From Bacillus oleivorans (lineage in GTDB: Bacteria; Bacillota; Bacilli; Bacillales; JC228), in assembly GCF_900207585.1 (NCBI RefSeq), contig NZ_OAOP01000002.1:1-64000 (forward strand): DNA of 64,000 bases. The letters run 5' to 3'. The first letter of the stretch is position 1. Each line of letters opens with the position of its first letter. Shown here piece by piece: positions 24,698 to 33,014 of the stretch. The position numbers and the translations under genes were made by a program. A model generated the notes under the pieces. It had not been told where the DNA came from and made no database searches. It saw only the letters and a list, made by a program, of their open reading frames with translations.

Positions 24698-26090
24698 TGT
24701 TTTAATCTATACCGATGAAGGATGGTCTGGTGAGATTTTAGAGAGACCGGGACTTTCACAATTGCGCCAAGATGTGGAAGAGGGAATTATCGATGAAGTC
24801 TATTGTTATGATCCGGATCGTCTCGCGCGAAAGCTATTAAACCAATTGATTATAGATGATGAATTTCGAAAAAAAGGGGTTAAAGTAGTATTTGTAAATG
24901 GGGAGTATGATAAATCTCCTGAAGGAAAAATGTTTTTCTCTTTTCGTGGCGCTATTTCAGAATTTGAAAAAGAGAAGATCAAGCAACGAACTAGAAATGG
25001 AAAGTTAAAAAAAGCGAAGGACGGTAAAATAGGGAATTATGGATTGTATGGATATAATCACGATAGGGATAAAAAGACTTATACCATTCATCCAGAACAA
25101 TCAAAAATCGTGAAATTAATTTTCGATTATTTTACCAATCCAGATAGTCCTTGTCAGGGAATGAACTCCATTGCGAAATATTTAACCGACCACGGCATTC
25201 CAACTGCAACAGGAAAGAAAATATGGCATCGTAATGTAGTACGTCAAATTTTAATGAATGAAGCTTATACCGGCCGTTACGCATTAAATAAAACTAATTC
25301 CGAAGGTGATTATGTTCGTATGCAGTTGGGGTTGTCGAGAAAGCAAAAAACACGTCCTAAAGAAGAATGGATATATACAGAGATTCCAAGGATCATATCG
25401 GACGAACAATACATACGAGCGCAGGAATTATTAGAAGTCGCGAGAAGAAGGTATTCAAAGAAAGCGCAAAATGACTATTTGCTTTCAGGTTTGTTACGGT
25501 GTTCAGATTGTGGGAATACTATGGTTGGAACAAAAGCAACATGGTGGGGCCAAAAAGTCCTAATGTATACGGACCGTAAAAATTCGGCCGGAGCAAAAAA
25601 CCCCGGCTGCGGCAATCAAATCAAAATTCAGGAAGTAGAAAAATTTGTATGGGAAAACGTTCTTTCAATATTAAATAATCCTGAAAAATTTGGTGAATAT
25701 AAAAAGAAGAAAAAAAGTCCTACTAACCTTATAAATCTACAAAAATCTTTAACTGACAAAATTAACGGTCTGCAGAAAGCTAAAAAACGACTTATCGAAT
25801 TAGTCAAGATATCAGATGATATTGATCTGACTGACATCAAAAACGAAATAGCGGATATACAACAGGAAGAAAAGGCTCTTAAAATCCAATTAGATAAGAT
25901 TAAAGAGCAAACAAAAGACAAAGAAGAAACAGAAGCAGACACGCAGAGATTGAGAGAAAGTTTAAATATGTTCTTTGCTTATAAAGGGGAGAGTATACCG
26001 TTTGAAGCTAAGCAGAAGATTATTAGAACGTTGGTAAAGCAGGTGTATTTGACAAAAGACCATTCAGAGGTAGAAATACATCTTTTTTAG
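24594..26090 (+). CDS. spoIVCA: SpoIVCA-type large serine site-specific recombinase
   Basis: 498 residues, close to B. subtilis SpoIVCA. The resolvase domain has the catalytic Ser in YARVST (S9) and the DRLAR motif near residue 76. A recombinase domain with a zinc ribbon (CSDCG near 305, GCGNQ near 345) and a coiled coil (about 385-450) follow. AAAAGGAG lies 8 bases before ATG. The gene ends just before the sigK attachment site, and it should cut and rejoin DNA to excise the element. In B. subtilis the counterpart adjoins the 5' sigK half, as I recall; here it adjoins the 3' half. Expression in the mother cell is inferred. Confidence 0.92.
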   Translation: MKAIYARVSTEEQAIRGYSIGAQIDDCRKKANTDDVLIYTDEGWSGEILERPGLSQLRQDVEEGIIDEVYCYDPDRLARKLLNQLIIDDEFRKKGVKVVFVNGEYDKSPEGKMFFSFRGAISEFEKEKIKQRTRNGKLKKAKDGKIGNYGLYGYNHDRDKKTYTIHPEQSKIVKLIFDYFTNPDSPCQGMNSIAKYLTDHGIPTATGKKIWHRNVVRQILMNEAYTGRYALNKTNSEGDYVRMQLGLSRKQKTRPKEEWIYTEIPRIISDEQYIRAQELLEVARRRYSKKAQNDYLLSGLLRCSDCGNTMVGTKATWWGQKVLMYTDRKNSAGAKNPGCGNQIKIQEVEKFVWENVLSILNNPEKFGEYKKKKKSPTNLINLQKSLTDKINGLQKAKKRLIELVKISDDIDLTDIKNEIADIQQEEKALKIQLDKIKEQTKDKEETEADTQRLRESLNMFFAYKGESIPFEAKQKIIRTLVKQVYLTKDHSEVEIHLF

Positions 26091-26100
26091 CACATCTAAT

Positions 26101-26124
26101 GTAATCGAAAACGAAATACTTATG
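26101..26124 (+). other. right attachment junction of the sigK element
   Basis: Homology to SigK starts at ATC GAA AAC GAA (26104-26115), encoding IENE. In B. subtilis the skin crossover core lies in the codons for this same ENE. Upstream bases CACATCTAATGT are phage-derived. The exact core cannot be set without the left junction, which is outside the window. Confidence 0.75.
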
Positions 26125-26490
26125 CATTTACGGGCATTAAAGAAAACAAAAAAAGATGTTTCCTTACATGATCCAATTGGGCAGGATAAAGAAGGAAATG
26201 AAATAAGTTTAATTGATGTGTTAAAATCAGATTCCGATGATGTAATTGACACGATTCAATTAAATATGGAATTAGAAAAAGTAAAAGAATACATCGATGT
26301 TTTAGATGGCCGTGAAAAAGAGGTGATTATCGGGCGATTTGGCCTTGATTTACAAAAGGAAAAAACGCAGCGTGAAATCGCAAAGGAACTCGGAATATCG
26401 AGGAGCTATGTGTCAAGAATTGAAAAAAGAGCATTAATGAAAATGTTCCATGAGTTTTACCGGGCTGAGAAAGAGAAAAAGAATAAATAA
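26122..26490 (+). CDS. sigK: C-terminal half of sporulation sigma factor K (interrupted gene)
   Basis: 122 residues from ATG 26122, but homology begins 6 codons earlier. The sequence [20 protein letters not shown] and the region-4 helix-turn-helix [20 protein letters not shown] are diagnostic of SigK. Region 2 and the pro-sequence are missing because the prophage separates the halves, as with B. subtilis spoIIIC. There is no ribosome site for the fragment. After excision it would complete SigK, the late mother-cell sigma factor for coat genes. The reading frame is intact to the stop, so selection on the rejoined gene is likely. A terminator follows. Confidence 0.93.
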   Translation: MHLRALKKTKKDVSLHDPIGQDKEGNEISLIDVLKSDSDDVIDTIQLNMELEKVKEYIDVLDGREKEVIIGRFGLDLQKEKTQREIAKELGISRSYVSRIEKRALMKMFHEFYRAEKEKKNK

Positions 26491-26497
26491 CAAAGAG

Positions 26498-26548
26498 AAA
26501 CGGAGGACTCCCACTGCTTTTTTGGAAATGGGATTCCTCCGTTTTATG
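26498..26548 (+). terminator. intrinsic terminator of sigK
   Basis: AAACGGAGGA (26498-26507) pairs with TCCTCCGTTT (26535-26544), with an inner CCCA/TGGG pairing, followed by T-rich sequence. Confidence 0.75.
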
Positions 26549-26628
26549 TTTTATAAAATGAACATGAAACCTTTTGTCTTTAACCATCGTAAATATTAGG
26601 AATATAGGATTAGAATTGGAGAGTTAGT

Positions 26629-27132
26629 ATGAAATATGAAAACAGACCCAAAATGGATATTCCGAAATCTGCCTTTGAGAAGGGATTCGATATCATTGCA
26701 GGATTCATATTCTTTGCAAATATTGTTTATATCCTCATTCAATGGAATGATATTCCCAGCCAAGTTCCTACCCATTTTAATGCATTAGGGGAAGCGGATG
26801 CGTGGGGAAACAAAGGAGCATTATGGATTCTTCCCATAGTTGGAACAATCCTTTGGATGATAATGGCGGCTTTTGAAAAATACCCGCATACTTTTAATTA
26901 TATGGTTACTATTAAACCTGAAAACGTTGAACGGCAATATAAAAACGGAAAACTTCTGTTTAATTTGATAAAAAATGAAATGCTTTTATTATTTGCATAT
27001 CTAACCTTTAGCACGATTGACGTTGCTAAAGATGGAGAAAATGGGCTTGGCGTATGGGATTTGCCGATTACGCTTGGTATCATTTTCGGGACTATAGCTA
27101 TTTTTATGATAAGATCTTTTCGGTTGAAGTAA
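26629..27132 (+). CDS. DUF1648 domain membrane protein
   Basis: 167 residues. The signature QWNDIPSQVPTHFNALGEAD, located after a first hydrophobic segment (about 24-42), is typical of DUF1648. Three more hydrophobic segments follow (about 65-83, 113-130, 140-160). The family includes the SdpI immunity protein and other small membrane regulators; this one lacks the full SdpI domain and its role is unknown. It lies alone after sigK and is convergent with the lipoprotein gene, sharing a terminator. Confidence 0.82.
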   Translation: MKYENRPKMDIPKSAFEKGFDIIAGFIFFANIVYILIQWNDIPSQVPTHFNALGEADAWGNKGALWILPIVGTILWMIMAAFEKYPHTFNYMVTIKPENVERQYKNGKLLFNLIKNEMLLLFAYLTFSTIDVAKDGENGLGVWDLPITLGIIFGTIAIFMIRSFRLK

Positions 27133-27139
27133 AACAAAA

Positions 27140-27163
27140 AGCTGTTACAAAAAAGTAACAGCT
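27140..27163. terminator. bidirectional terminator between convergent genes
   Basis: AGCTGTTAC / GTAACAGCT form a perfect 9-bp stem with a 6-A loop, flanked by A-rich and T-rich sequence. It serves the DUF1648 gene and the leftward lipoprotein gene. Confidence 0.75.
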
Positions 27164-27165
27164 TA

Positions 27166-28131
27166 TTACATTTTACCATCTTGAATTAATGGCTCCCAAT
27201 TGGCACCGAAATTTTTCGTCTGAAGTATATCCAAATCATAGGTTGTTATCGCAATCTGATTTGAATCTGTTGGAGAAACCGCAATGAACGTTATAGGATT
27301 ATCATAATCTAGATGCGGAATGACTATTGCTGCCTTTTCTTTACTTTCGAGTGAATAGCTATGTAAAGAAATCGTACTGTCATTAGAGACACTGGCATAT
27401 ACTAGTTGTTTTTCAGAAAATGCAAGGGCGGTGATCATCCCTTCTGCCCATTTTGAAAAAGTGTCTCCGCCATCAGTTGACCCATATACTCCTTCTCTGG
27501 TTGCCATTGCTACGATATCTCCATTACTTGGATGAACCGCAATCATGCCGAATGAGTCGGCGTCAAATCCGGCCATTTCCGGCTGGTCAAAGCTTTGTCC
27601 GCCATCAGGAGAATGGTAAAAGCCTTGATCTAGCTCTGAATTTGGCTGTTCATTAATGACATAAAGATCCTGATCTGAAAAGCTTGCACCTAAGAAGTGG
27701 AAGTCCGACTCTCCAGAAAATTCGATAGTTTCCAGGTTCTCTCCGTAGTCACTTGCTTTAACTAAGCCGAGCGGATTTTTCAAGGATGACCCTTCTTCAG
27801 GGTGTCCGCTGACGAGAAAACCATCTTCAGTGACTTGAAACCCCATATAGTCATGAAGGTTTTTGGTTGTTTCATACCATACTCCGTCACGGTTCAGTTT
27901 TAGTCCATGGTGGGTTGCAACCATTAATTCATTTTCTAAGTTATACCCAATCCCATGGATATGGTCAATTGTTAGCTCTTCACTTTGAATTAGGTAAGCA
28001 AGGTTTGATTCTTGAGTAGCACCTTCACTCGTTTGATGTTCTTCTGTTTCAGCGATCTGCCGCTCTTCCTCTTGGGAACATGCCGCTAGAAGCACAAGTG
28101 CAATTATTGTTGCTGATATCCATTTTCGCAA
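27166..28131 (-). CDS. beta-propeller lipoprotein (F510_1955-type, sialidase/BNR-like)
   Basis: About 321 residues from a TTG with GAGGTG upstream. A lipoprotein signal peptide ends in the lipobox LLAAC, so it is anchored to the outer face of the membrane. The mature part has Asp-box-like repeats (SPDGGQSFDQ, STDGGDTFSK, TKNFGANWEP), which build a beta-propeller. Annotated relatives are called F510_1955 family glycosylhydrolases, but no catalytic residues can be assigned here. A longer in-frame start exists upstream but lacks a ribosome site. Confidence 0.78.
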   Translation of the reverse strand: MRKWISATIIALVLLAACSQEEERQIAETEEHQTSEGATQESNLAYLIQSEELTIDHIHGIGYNLENELMVATHHGLKLNRDGVWYETTKNLHDYMGFQVTEDGFLVSGHPEEGSSLKNPLGLVKASDYGENLETIEFSGESDFHFLGASFSDQDLYVINEQPNSELDQGFYHSPDGGQSFDQPEMAGFDADSFGMIAVHPSNGDIVAMATREGVYGSTDGGDTFSKWAEGMITALAFSEKQLVYASVSNDSTISLHSYSLESKEKAAIVIPHLDYDNPITFIAVSPTDSNQIAITTYDLDILQTKNFGANWEPLIQDGKM

Positions 28132-28369
28132 TTTATAAACACCTCTATTGTATTGTTGCCTTGTTATTACCACTATAAGCGAAAATGGAATAAAAATCAT
28201 GTGAACAAATTGAGAATATTAAATCTTGCGTGGAGGTTTAGGGGGAAATAACGATTGATCATAATGAAACGAAACTAGTATATAAGAAAAGTCTACACAC
28301 ACCGCTAGTCCTTTAGTCGCTGTTAGTATTAAACTCGAATGAGTTCTATCAAACATATAAAGCTCGGCT
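28132..28369. other. intergenic region with no recognised gene
   Basis: Between the lipoprotein gene and the small zinc protein. I see no ORF with a ribosome site and no clear hairpin. It should hold the leftward promoter of the lipoprotein gene. Confidence 0.5.
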
Positions 28370-28519
28370 TCATAGATTTTGATAATCCTTCTTTAAATCT
28401 TTCACTTTGACTACAGTTTTCCCTTTTCCTTTGCATACTGGACAATTTTTTGAAATCATTCCATAACTTTTAACTGTTCCTGTTCCATTACATTTCCTGC
28501 AAATCGCAATTACTTTCAT
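28370..28519 (-). CDS. small DnaJ-type zinc-motif protein, 49 residues
   Basis: Two motifs of the DnaJ zinc-centre kind, CRKCNGTGTV near residue 7 and CPVCKGKGKT near 26, can bind one zinc. The rest is basic. GGGTGGTGGAG precedes the ATG. Such isolated CxxCxGxG proteins are common small ORFs in Bacillus and are often annotated as YuiA/YhfH-like; the role is unknown. Nothing suggests a frameshifted dnaJ. Confidence 0.65.
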   Translation of the reverse strand: MKVIAICRKCNGTGTVKSYGMISKNCPVCKGKGKTVVKVKDLKKDYQNL

Positions 28520-28823
28520 CTCCACCACCCCTCCTTATATTTAGAATTTTCAAACGTTTATAATTACTATTATTATATAAAAAATTAGTGGTCCTTGTGT
28601 AGTATCCCGATTACAAAATTTATCGAATTATCAAGCCAATGAATAAAAAGAGAGACAAGGAATCGTTGGGCTATGCAAAATGTAGAAGGAAATTTCCGGG
28701 AACGGTAAGGCTGCCTTTAAAAATTTTATTGGGATAATGAAATAAAAGCTAATTCTTTCGCCCATACTATCTGGTCGATTGTCTCATAAAATATTGTAGA
28801 ATCAAGACGAGGAGGGGGATATC

Positions 28824-28970
28824 ATGCCATACCCATATCCATACACATGTGGTGTTCCTTACCCAGTACCAGTGGTTAGCTATGGGACTGGCGGAGCCTA
28901 CTTAGCTTTAGTGGTGGTACTGCTCGTCCTTTTGCTAATCTTTGGCGGCTGGTGGTGCTGGGGTAAATAA
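28824..28970 (+). CDS. YjcZ-family sporulation protein
   Basis: 48 residues. The N-terminus is Pro/Tyr-rich (MPYPYPYTCGVPYPVPVVS) and the C-terminal half is a single hydrophobic helix (LALVVVLLVLLLIFGGWW) ending WCWGK, the YjcZ pattern. GAGGAGGGGG precedes the ATG. YjcZ-type genes are linked to sporulation. A CATAAAATA element at about 28786-28794 resembles the sigma-K -10 (CATAnnnTA), which would suit expression after sigK is rebuilt. That promoter is a guess. Confidence 0.75.
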   Translation: MPYPYPYTCGVPYPVPVVSYGTGGAYLALVVVLLVLLLIFGGWWCWGK

Positions 28971-28987
28971 AGTCTTCAATAAATTTG

Positions 28988-29026
28988 GGGTGATCCAGGC
29001 TGAGGTTCTCGATTCACCCTTTTTTG
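28988..29026 (+). terminator. intrinsic terminator after the YjcZ-like gene
   Basis: GGGTGA (28988-28993) pairs with TCACCC (29014-29019), followed by TTTTTTG. Confidence 0.7.
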
Positions 29027-29130
29027 TTTGCAACGGAAAACAGAACTTTAGGGAATCGAAATAAATGAATAGTAATTTCATAGGAATCGTTTTATAATAA
29101 TGATAATTCTTGCAATTGGAGGGGTGCCAT

Positions 29131-30912
29131 TTGGCGACAAAAACTTACTCGGAAACTTGGGACTTAGATGTATTTTTTAAGGGAGGCAGTGAGTCCGAGG
29201 AATTTAAACATTACATAAAAGAACTTGAAGAAAAGGTTCTGTCCTTCACTAATCAGATTCAAAGCTATCAGGCGCAAGACTCAGAAGGATTGGATGAAGT
29301 TCTCACAACTTTTGCAAACGTTTCATATAAGATGAGACAAGCTGGTGCCTTTGTCAGCTGTTTAACAGCTCAAAATACAAAGGATGACAAAGCGGTTGAA
29401 TGGAGAGTCAAATTAAACGATTTAAGTGCGCAATTTCAAACATCCTTAACTGTACTAGATCAAAAACTAACTGAATTTGATGATACAGTCTGGAATGAAC
29501 TCCTGCAAAACGAGCCGTTCAGGGAAATCTCTTTTGTTCTTAATGAAAGAAGACAAAAGATGAGTGAGAAATTATCTGTAGAGCAAGAATCCCTGATTAA
29601 TTCGTTAGGTGTAGATGGTTATCATGGCTGGGGCCAATTCTATGACCACATCGTAAAAAACATTCAGATTTCATTCAAAGAAAATGGAGAAGAAAAACTC
29701 TTGTCTGTCGGTCAGGCCTCTAATAAGTTTTCCAACAGTGATCGAGAAGTACGTAAACGAGTATTCCAGGACTGGGAAAAAGCTTGGGGTGAACAGGGAG
29801 ACTACCTATCTACAACGTTAAATCACCTAGCAGGCTTCCGTCTTCAGGTTTACAAGCACCGAGGCTGGGAAGATGTATTAAAAGAACCGCTTCAATACAA
29901 CCGGATGCAAAAGAAAACATTAGATGCAATGTGGAATACTATTGTCGAGTATAAAAAATACCTGGTTCAATATCTTGAAAGAAAAGCACAGCTTTTAGGC
30001 TTGGAAAAACTAAACTGGTATGACCTGGATGCCCCAATTGGAGCAAGCGAATCTAAAGTAAGTTATCAAGAGGGAGCAGAGTTTATCTTACAAAACTTTA
30101 AAGAATTTGGGGAGCAATTAACCTCATTTACGCAAAAAGCATTTGAAGACAGATGGATTGAAGCAGAAGACAGACCTGGCAAGCGACCAGGCGGTTTCTG
30201 TACAGGGTTTCCTGAAAGTGACCAATCCCGTATTTTTATGACGTTTAGCGGTACGACTTCAAACGTGTCTACGCTTGCCCATGAATTAGGCCATGCTTTT
30301 CATAGCTATGCCTTAAGGGAGGTTCATCCGCTAAACAAAGGATACGCAATGAATGTCGCAGAGACGGCTTCTACTTTTGCTGAAATGATTGTAAGTGATG
30401 CATCAGTGAAACATGCCAAAAATGAAGAAGAAAAACTTTCTTTATTAGAAGATAAGCTGCAGCGGGCAGTTGCTTTATTAATGAACATCCATGCCCGGTT
30501 CCTATTTGAAACCCGTTTCTATGAAGAGCGAAAAAGTGGAAATGTGTCTTATCAGCGTTTGAACGAGCTCATGCTTGAAGCACAAAAAGAAGCCTATTGC
30601 GATGCACTTGGAGAATACCATCCATTATTCTGGGCATCTAAATTGCATTTCTATATAACAGGAGTACCGTTCTATAACTTCCCATATACATTTGGATTCC
30701 TATTCTCAATGGGAATTTACCAAAGAGCAACAGAGGAAGGTAAAGGCTTTGAAGAAAAATACATTGCTTTACTAAAAGACACAGGCTCAATGACAGTAGA
30801 GGATTTAGCGCAAAAGCATTTGCAGGCAGATTTAACCGAAAAATCTTTCTGGGAAAATGCGTTGAAACCAATTGTAAAAGATGTAGAAGAATTTTTAGAA
30901 ATGACGAAATAA
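29131..30912 (+). CDS. M3 family oligoendopeptidase (PepF-type)
   Basis: About 593 residues from the TTG preceded by GGAGGGG; an in-frame TTG at 29110 has no ribosome site. The zinc site is in LAHELGHAFHSY (HExxH) with the third ligand in VAETASTFAEM. It is a cytoplasmic thimet-like metallopeptidase that cuts oligopeptides of about 7-17 residues. Length is normal for oligoendopeptidase F. It stands alone with its own terminator, convergent with pssA. Confidence 0.9.
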   Translation: MATKTYSETWDLDVFFKGGSESEEFKHYIKELEEKVLSFTNQIQSYQAQDSEGLDEVLTTFANVSYKMRQAGAFVSCLTAQNTKDDKAVEWRVKLNDLSAQFQTSLTVLDQKLTEFDDTVWNELLQNEPFREISFVLNERRQKMSEKLSVEQESLINSLGVDGYHGWGQFYDHIVKNIQISFKENGEEKLLSVGQASNKFSNSDREVRKRVFQDWEKAWGEQGDYLSTTLNHLAGFRLQVYKHRGWEDVLKEPLQYNRMQKKTLDAMWNTIVEYKKYLVQYLERKAQLLGLEKLNWYDLDAPIGASESKVSYQEGAEFILQNFKEFGEQLTSFTQKAFEDRWIEAEDRPGKRPGGFCTGFPESDQSRIFMTFSGTTSNVSTLAHELGHAFHSYALREVHPLNKGYAMNVAETASTFAEMIVSDASVKHAKNEEEKLSLLEDKLQRAVALLMNIHARFLFETRFYEERKSGNVSYQRLNELMLEAQKEAYCDALGEYHPLFWASKLHFYITGVPFYNFPYTFGFLFSMGIYQRATEEGKGFEEKYIALLKDTGSMTVEDLAQKHLQADLTEKSFWENALKPIVKDVEEFLEMTK

Positions 30913-30920
30913 AGAAAAAA

Positions 30921-30950
30921 GAGGAGGCTTCTGTTAGAGCCTCCTCTTCC
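30921..30950. terminator. terminator between pepF-like gene and pssA
   Basis: GAGGAGGCT / AGCCTCCTC, perfect 9-bp stem (30921-30929, 30938-30946), with A-rich and T-rich flanks, so it can serve both strands. Confidence 0.75.
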
Positions 30951-30978
30951 TTTACAATAAATATTTGCTCCAAAAAGG

Positions 30979-31518
30979 CTAAAGCTTTTTAACTTTAATG
31001 GGACTGACCATACTTAATGACAGGATTACTGTTATAAATAAATAGACGTAAGATGGAATAATGGCGGTAAAAAGAAATAGTAATGTCCCAATGCACCCAG
31101 ATACTGTAATCGGCACTCCTGTAAAATATCCCTGTTGTTCAGAAATATTAAACCGGGCCAGACGGATGGCTCCACAGCTAATATAAAAAATTGAAACAAA
31201 CATTCCAGCAGCACCAAATTCATAGAGGATCCCATGATACAATAGCAAGGCTGGAGCAACTCCGAAGGAAATAATATCGCACATTGAATCTAGTTGTTTA
31301 CCAAACTCTGATTCTGTTTGCAGCTTTCTCGCCATCATTCCATCAAAGCGGTCCATTAATGCAGCTAAAAAGATTAAGGTAAGACTAAGATGTAATTGCC
31401 CCTTTGTCACAAATAAAATCGCAAAGGCACCTAAAAAGAGATTGGATAGTGTGATAAAATTGGCTGCTTGTGATTTCAGCTTTTTCACAGTAATATCCAA
31501 AACATGAGCTAAAAACAA
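30979..31518 (-). CDS. pssA: CDP-diacylglycerol-serine O-phosphatidyltransferase
   Basis: About 179 residues, a membrane enzyme that makes phosphatidylserine from CDP-diacylglycerol and serine. The CDP-alcohol phosphatidyltransferase motif is complete: D-R-F-DG-MMAR-(8)-G-(3)-D-(3)-D in MDRFDGMMARKLQTESEFGK onward. About five to six hydrophobic segments follow. TTG 31518 is 10 bases after AGGAG; a GTG at 31527 is only 2 bases from it and less likely. It is divergent from psd, whose enzyme uses its product. In B. subtilis pssA and psd are neighbours elsewhere on the chromosome. Confidence 0.88.
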   Translation of the reverse strand: MFLAHVLDITVKKLKSQAANFITLSNLFLGAFAILFVTKGQLHLSLTLIFLAALMDRFDGMMARKLQTESEFGKQLDSMCDIISFGVAPALLLYHGILYEFGAAGMFVSIFYISCGAIRLARFNISEQQGYFTGVPITVSGCIGTLLFLFTAIIPSYVYLFITVILSLSMVSPIKVKKL

Positions 31519-31634
31519 TCTTATCACTCTCCTAAAATATAGAAGGTAAACGCTTATTATATTATAATATCATTATTGTACGGATATTATAAGAACAGGT
31601 AAAGATTTTTTTCTGTGGAAATAGGTGAAGTTCG

Positions 31635-32426
31635 TTGGTAAAAGAAAAACTATATCGCACCATGATTGAGCTTACAAATGGTCCTGTAACAAGTAGGCTT
31701 TTGCAAAGGATAACCATGTCGAAATGGAGCAGAGCTCTTATTCCATTATACATGAAAGCCTATAAAATAAATCCTCATGAGCTTATGATCCCGCCTAAGC
31801 AATATCCATCGCTTCAGGACTTTTTTATTCGGAAATTAAAAAATGGGGCACGCGTTATTCAAAAAGGGGAAAATATTATAATCAGCCCGGTCGATGGAGT
31901 TCTTGAAGAATGGGGAGTCATTACAGAAAACACCGAAATGGTTATTAAAGGGAAGGTTTATTCTGTTAAGGAAATGCTGGGAAATGAGTCAATCGCAATG
32001 GACTACATTGGCGGCCAGTTTGCTCTGCTTTATTTAAGTCCAGCGCATTATCATCGGATTCATGCCCCATACAGCGGAAAAATTATTTCAAAGCATGTAC
32101 TAGGCAAAAAATCCTATCCCGTGAATCGCTTAGGTCTCCGTTATGGTAAATCGCCTTTATCTAAGAATTACCGGTTAGCGACTGAAATTAATGGTGGCTA
32201 TGGGAAGTACGCGATTATCAAAATAGGGGCTATGTTTGTGAATAGTATTGAGTGGACAAATCCAAATGATTGGGTAGAAAAGGGCGAGGAGCTTGGTTAT
32301 TTTTCCTTTGGATCGTCTGTTGTCCTTTTATTTCCAAAAGGATTTATGGAAATGAACCAGAGGCTAAAAAAGGGAACTACCATCTTCATGGGGGATCCTC
32401 TAGGAACCATAATTGAAAGCGAGTAA
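31635..32426 (+). CDS. psd: phosphatidylserine decarboxylase
   Basis: 263 residues, normal for the Bacillus type. It converts phosphatidylserine to phosphatidylethanolamine. The self-cleavage site is seen as FGSS in YFSFGSSVVLL (LGST-like), which produces the pyruvoyl cofactor on the alpha chain. The conserved SPVDGVLEEWG and HYHRIHAPYSG with active-site histidines are present. The TTG start has AGGTGAAG upstream. It lies divergently next to pssA, completing the pathway, and is followed by a terminator overlapping the sda end. Confidence 0.92.
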   Translation: MVKEKLYRTMIELTNGPVTSRLLQRITMSKWSRALIPLYMKAYKINPHELMIPPKQYPSLQDFFIRKLKNGARVIQKGENIIISPVDGVLEEWGVITENTEMVIKGKVYSVKEMLGNESIAMDYIGGQFALLYLSPAHYHRIHAPYSGKIISKHVLGKKSYPVNRLGLRYGKSPLSKNYRLATEINGGYGKYAIIKIGAMFVNSIEWTNPNDWVEKGEELGYFSFGSSVVLLFPKGFMEMNQRLKKGTTIFMGDPLGTIIESE

Positions 32427-32444
32427 CTAAAGGGAAGAAAAAAA

Positions 32445-32478
32445 GCTCTGTTATGATAACAGAGCTTGTCATTTTTTT
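32445..32478. terminator. terminator between psd and sda
   Basis: GCTCTGTT / AACAGAGC (32445-32452, 32458-32465) with a 5-base loop, followed by a T run that overlaps the sda stop. Confidence 0.75.
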
Positions 32479-32617
32479 AAGAACTAATTTTCACGTGATG
32501 AGTTAAAGAACGACGCTGAATTTCTGTCTCGATGAGGCGAATAAACTCAGGACTTAAATTTAATTCTCTTGCCTTGTAGTAGGATTCAAGCAATAGCTGA
32601 TCAGATAATCTTCTCAT
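32477..32617 (-). CDS. sda: Sda, checkpoint inhibitor of sporulation kinases
   Basis: 46 residues, the same length as B. subtilis Sda. It starts [19 protein letters not shown] and forms a helical hairpin that binds sporulation histidine kinases such as KinA and blocks phosphate transfer when replication is perturbed. The start is the ATG 8 bases after GGAGGTG; the ATG two codons earlier is too close to it. Several DnaA boxes lie upstream (32735-32834), as in B. subtilis, where DnaA directly controls sda. It is divergent from yqeG, as in B. subtilis. Strong call. Confidence 0.93.
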   Translation of the reverse strand: MRRLSDQLLLESYYKARELNLSPEFIRLIETEIQRRSLTHHVKISS

Positions 32618-32734
32618 CGACATTCACCTCCAGCTGAAATAAGGGTTCTATTCACCAAGGCCTTTGCATATATTAATAGATTGCTTGGTGTACATACAAT
32701 CTAACAAATTTAAATTGTTAGAACAAGCGTTCTA

Positions 32735-32834
32735 TTATCCACAGGTAATAGTGGATAACCTGTTATTAAGTTGTGTGTAAAACTCAGGGTTCCACGATTT
32801 ATATATGTGAACAATGTGTATAAAGTTATCCACA
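32735..32834. promoter_or_regulatory. DnaA-box cluster upstream of sda
   Basis: Two perfect DnaA boxes TTATCCACA lie at 32735-32743 and 32826-32834. AGTGGATAA (32750-32758) and TGTGTATAA (32815-32823) match the reverse complement with one mismatch each, and TGTGTGTAA (32772-32780) with two. They should couple sda transcription to replication status through DnaA. Confidence 0.85.
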
Positions 32835-32951
32835 ACTGTTGAAAAGGGGGTCAATTTGTCGAAAAATATTTTTGGAATTACGAATTTCGACAATAATCGT
32901 ATATACTATGAAGGGTTTAGCATAAAAATTAAATCATTGTTACGTAATATT

Positions 32952-32980
32952 TTGAAACAAAATGAAAAATTAGGTATGAT
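32952..32980 (+). promoter_or_regulatory. sigma-A promoter of the yqeG operon
   Basis: TTGAAA and TATGAT separated by 17 bases, about 35 bases upstream of the GTG start of yqeG. Confidence 0.7.
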
Positions 32981-33014
32981 GATGAAAGTCATAGATAGTA
33001 ACGAGGTGAATAAA

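Larger units (their letters stand above)
1..26100 (+). mobile_element. right part of a sigK-intervening (skin-like) podovirus-type prophage
   Basis: A continuous block of phage genes ends at a serine recombinase whose stop codon lies about 15 bp before the sigma-K coding frame resumes. Gene order is metallophosphoesterase, terminases, portal, scaffold, capsid, adaptor, tail hub, fibre, ejection proteins, holin, amidase, then repressor block, FtsK-like ATPase and recombinase. No tape-measure, tail-tube or sheath gene is seen, which fits a short-tailed virion. Late genes run in the same direction as sigK. The left attachment site, the 5' half of sigK and any replication genes lie left of the window. 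That the element excises during sporulation is inferred from the B. subtilis skin precedent. Confidence 0.88.

Noticed and set aside
28370-28519. Fragment of a second dnaJ
   Set aside because: It has its own start, ribosome site and stop, and only the zinc motifs resemble DnaJ.
32814-33014. Longer N-terminus for YqeG
   Set aside because: It would cross the DnaA boxes and the sigma-A promoter; the B. subtilis protein starts near the GTG at 33015.
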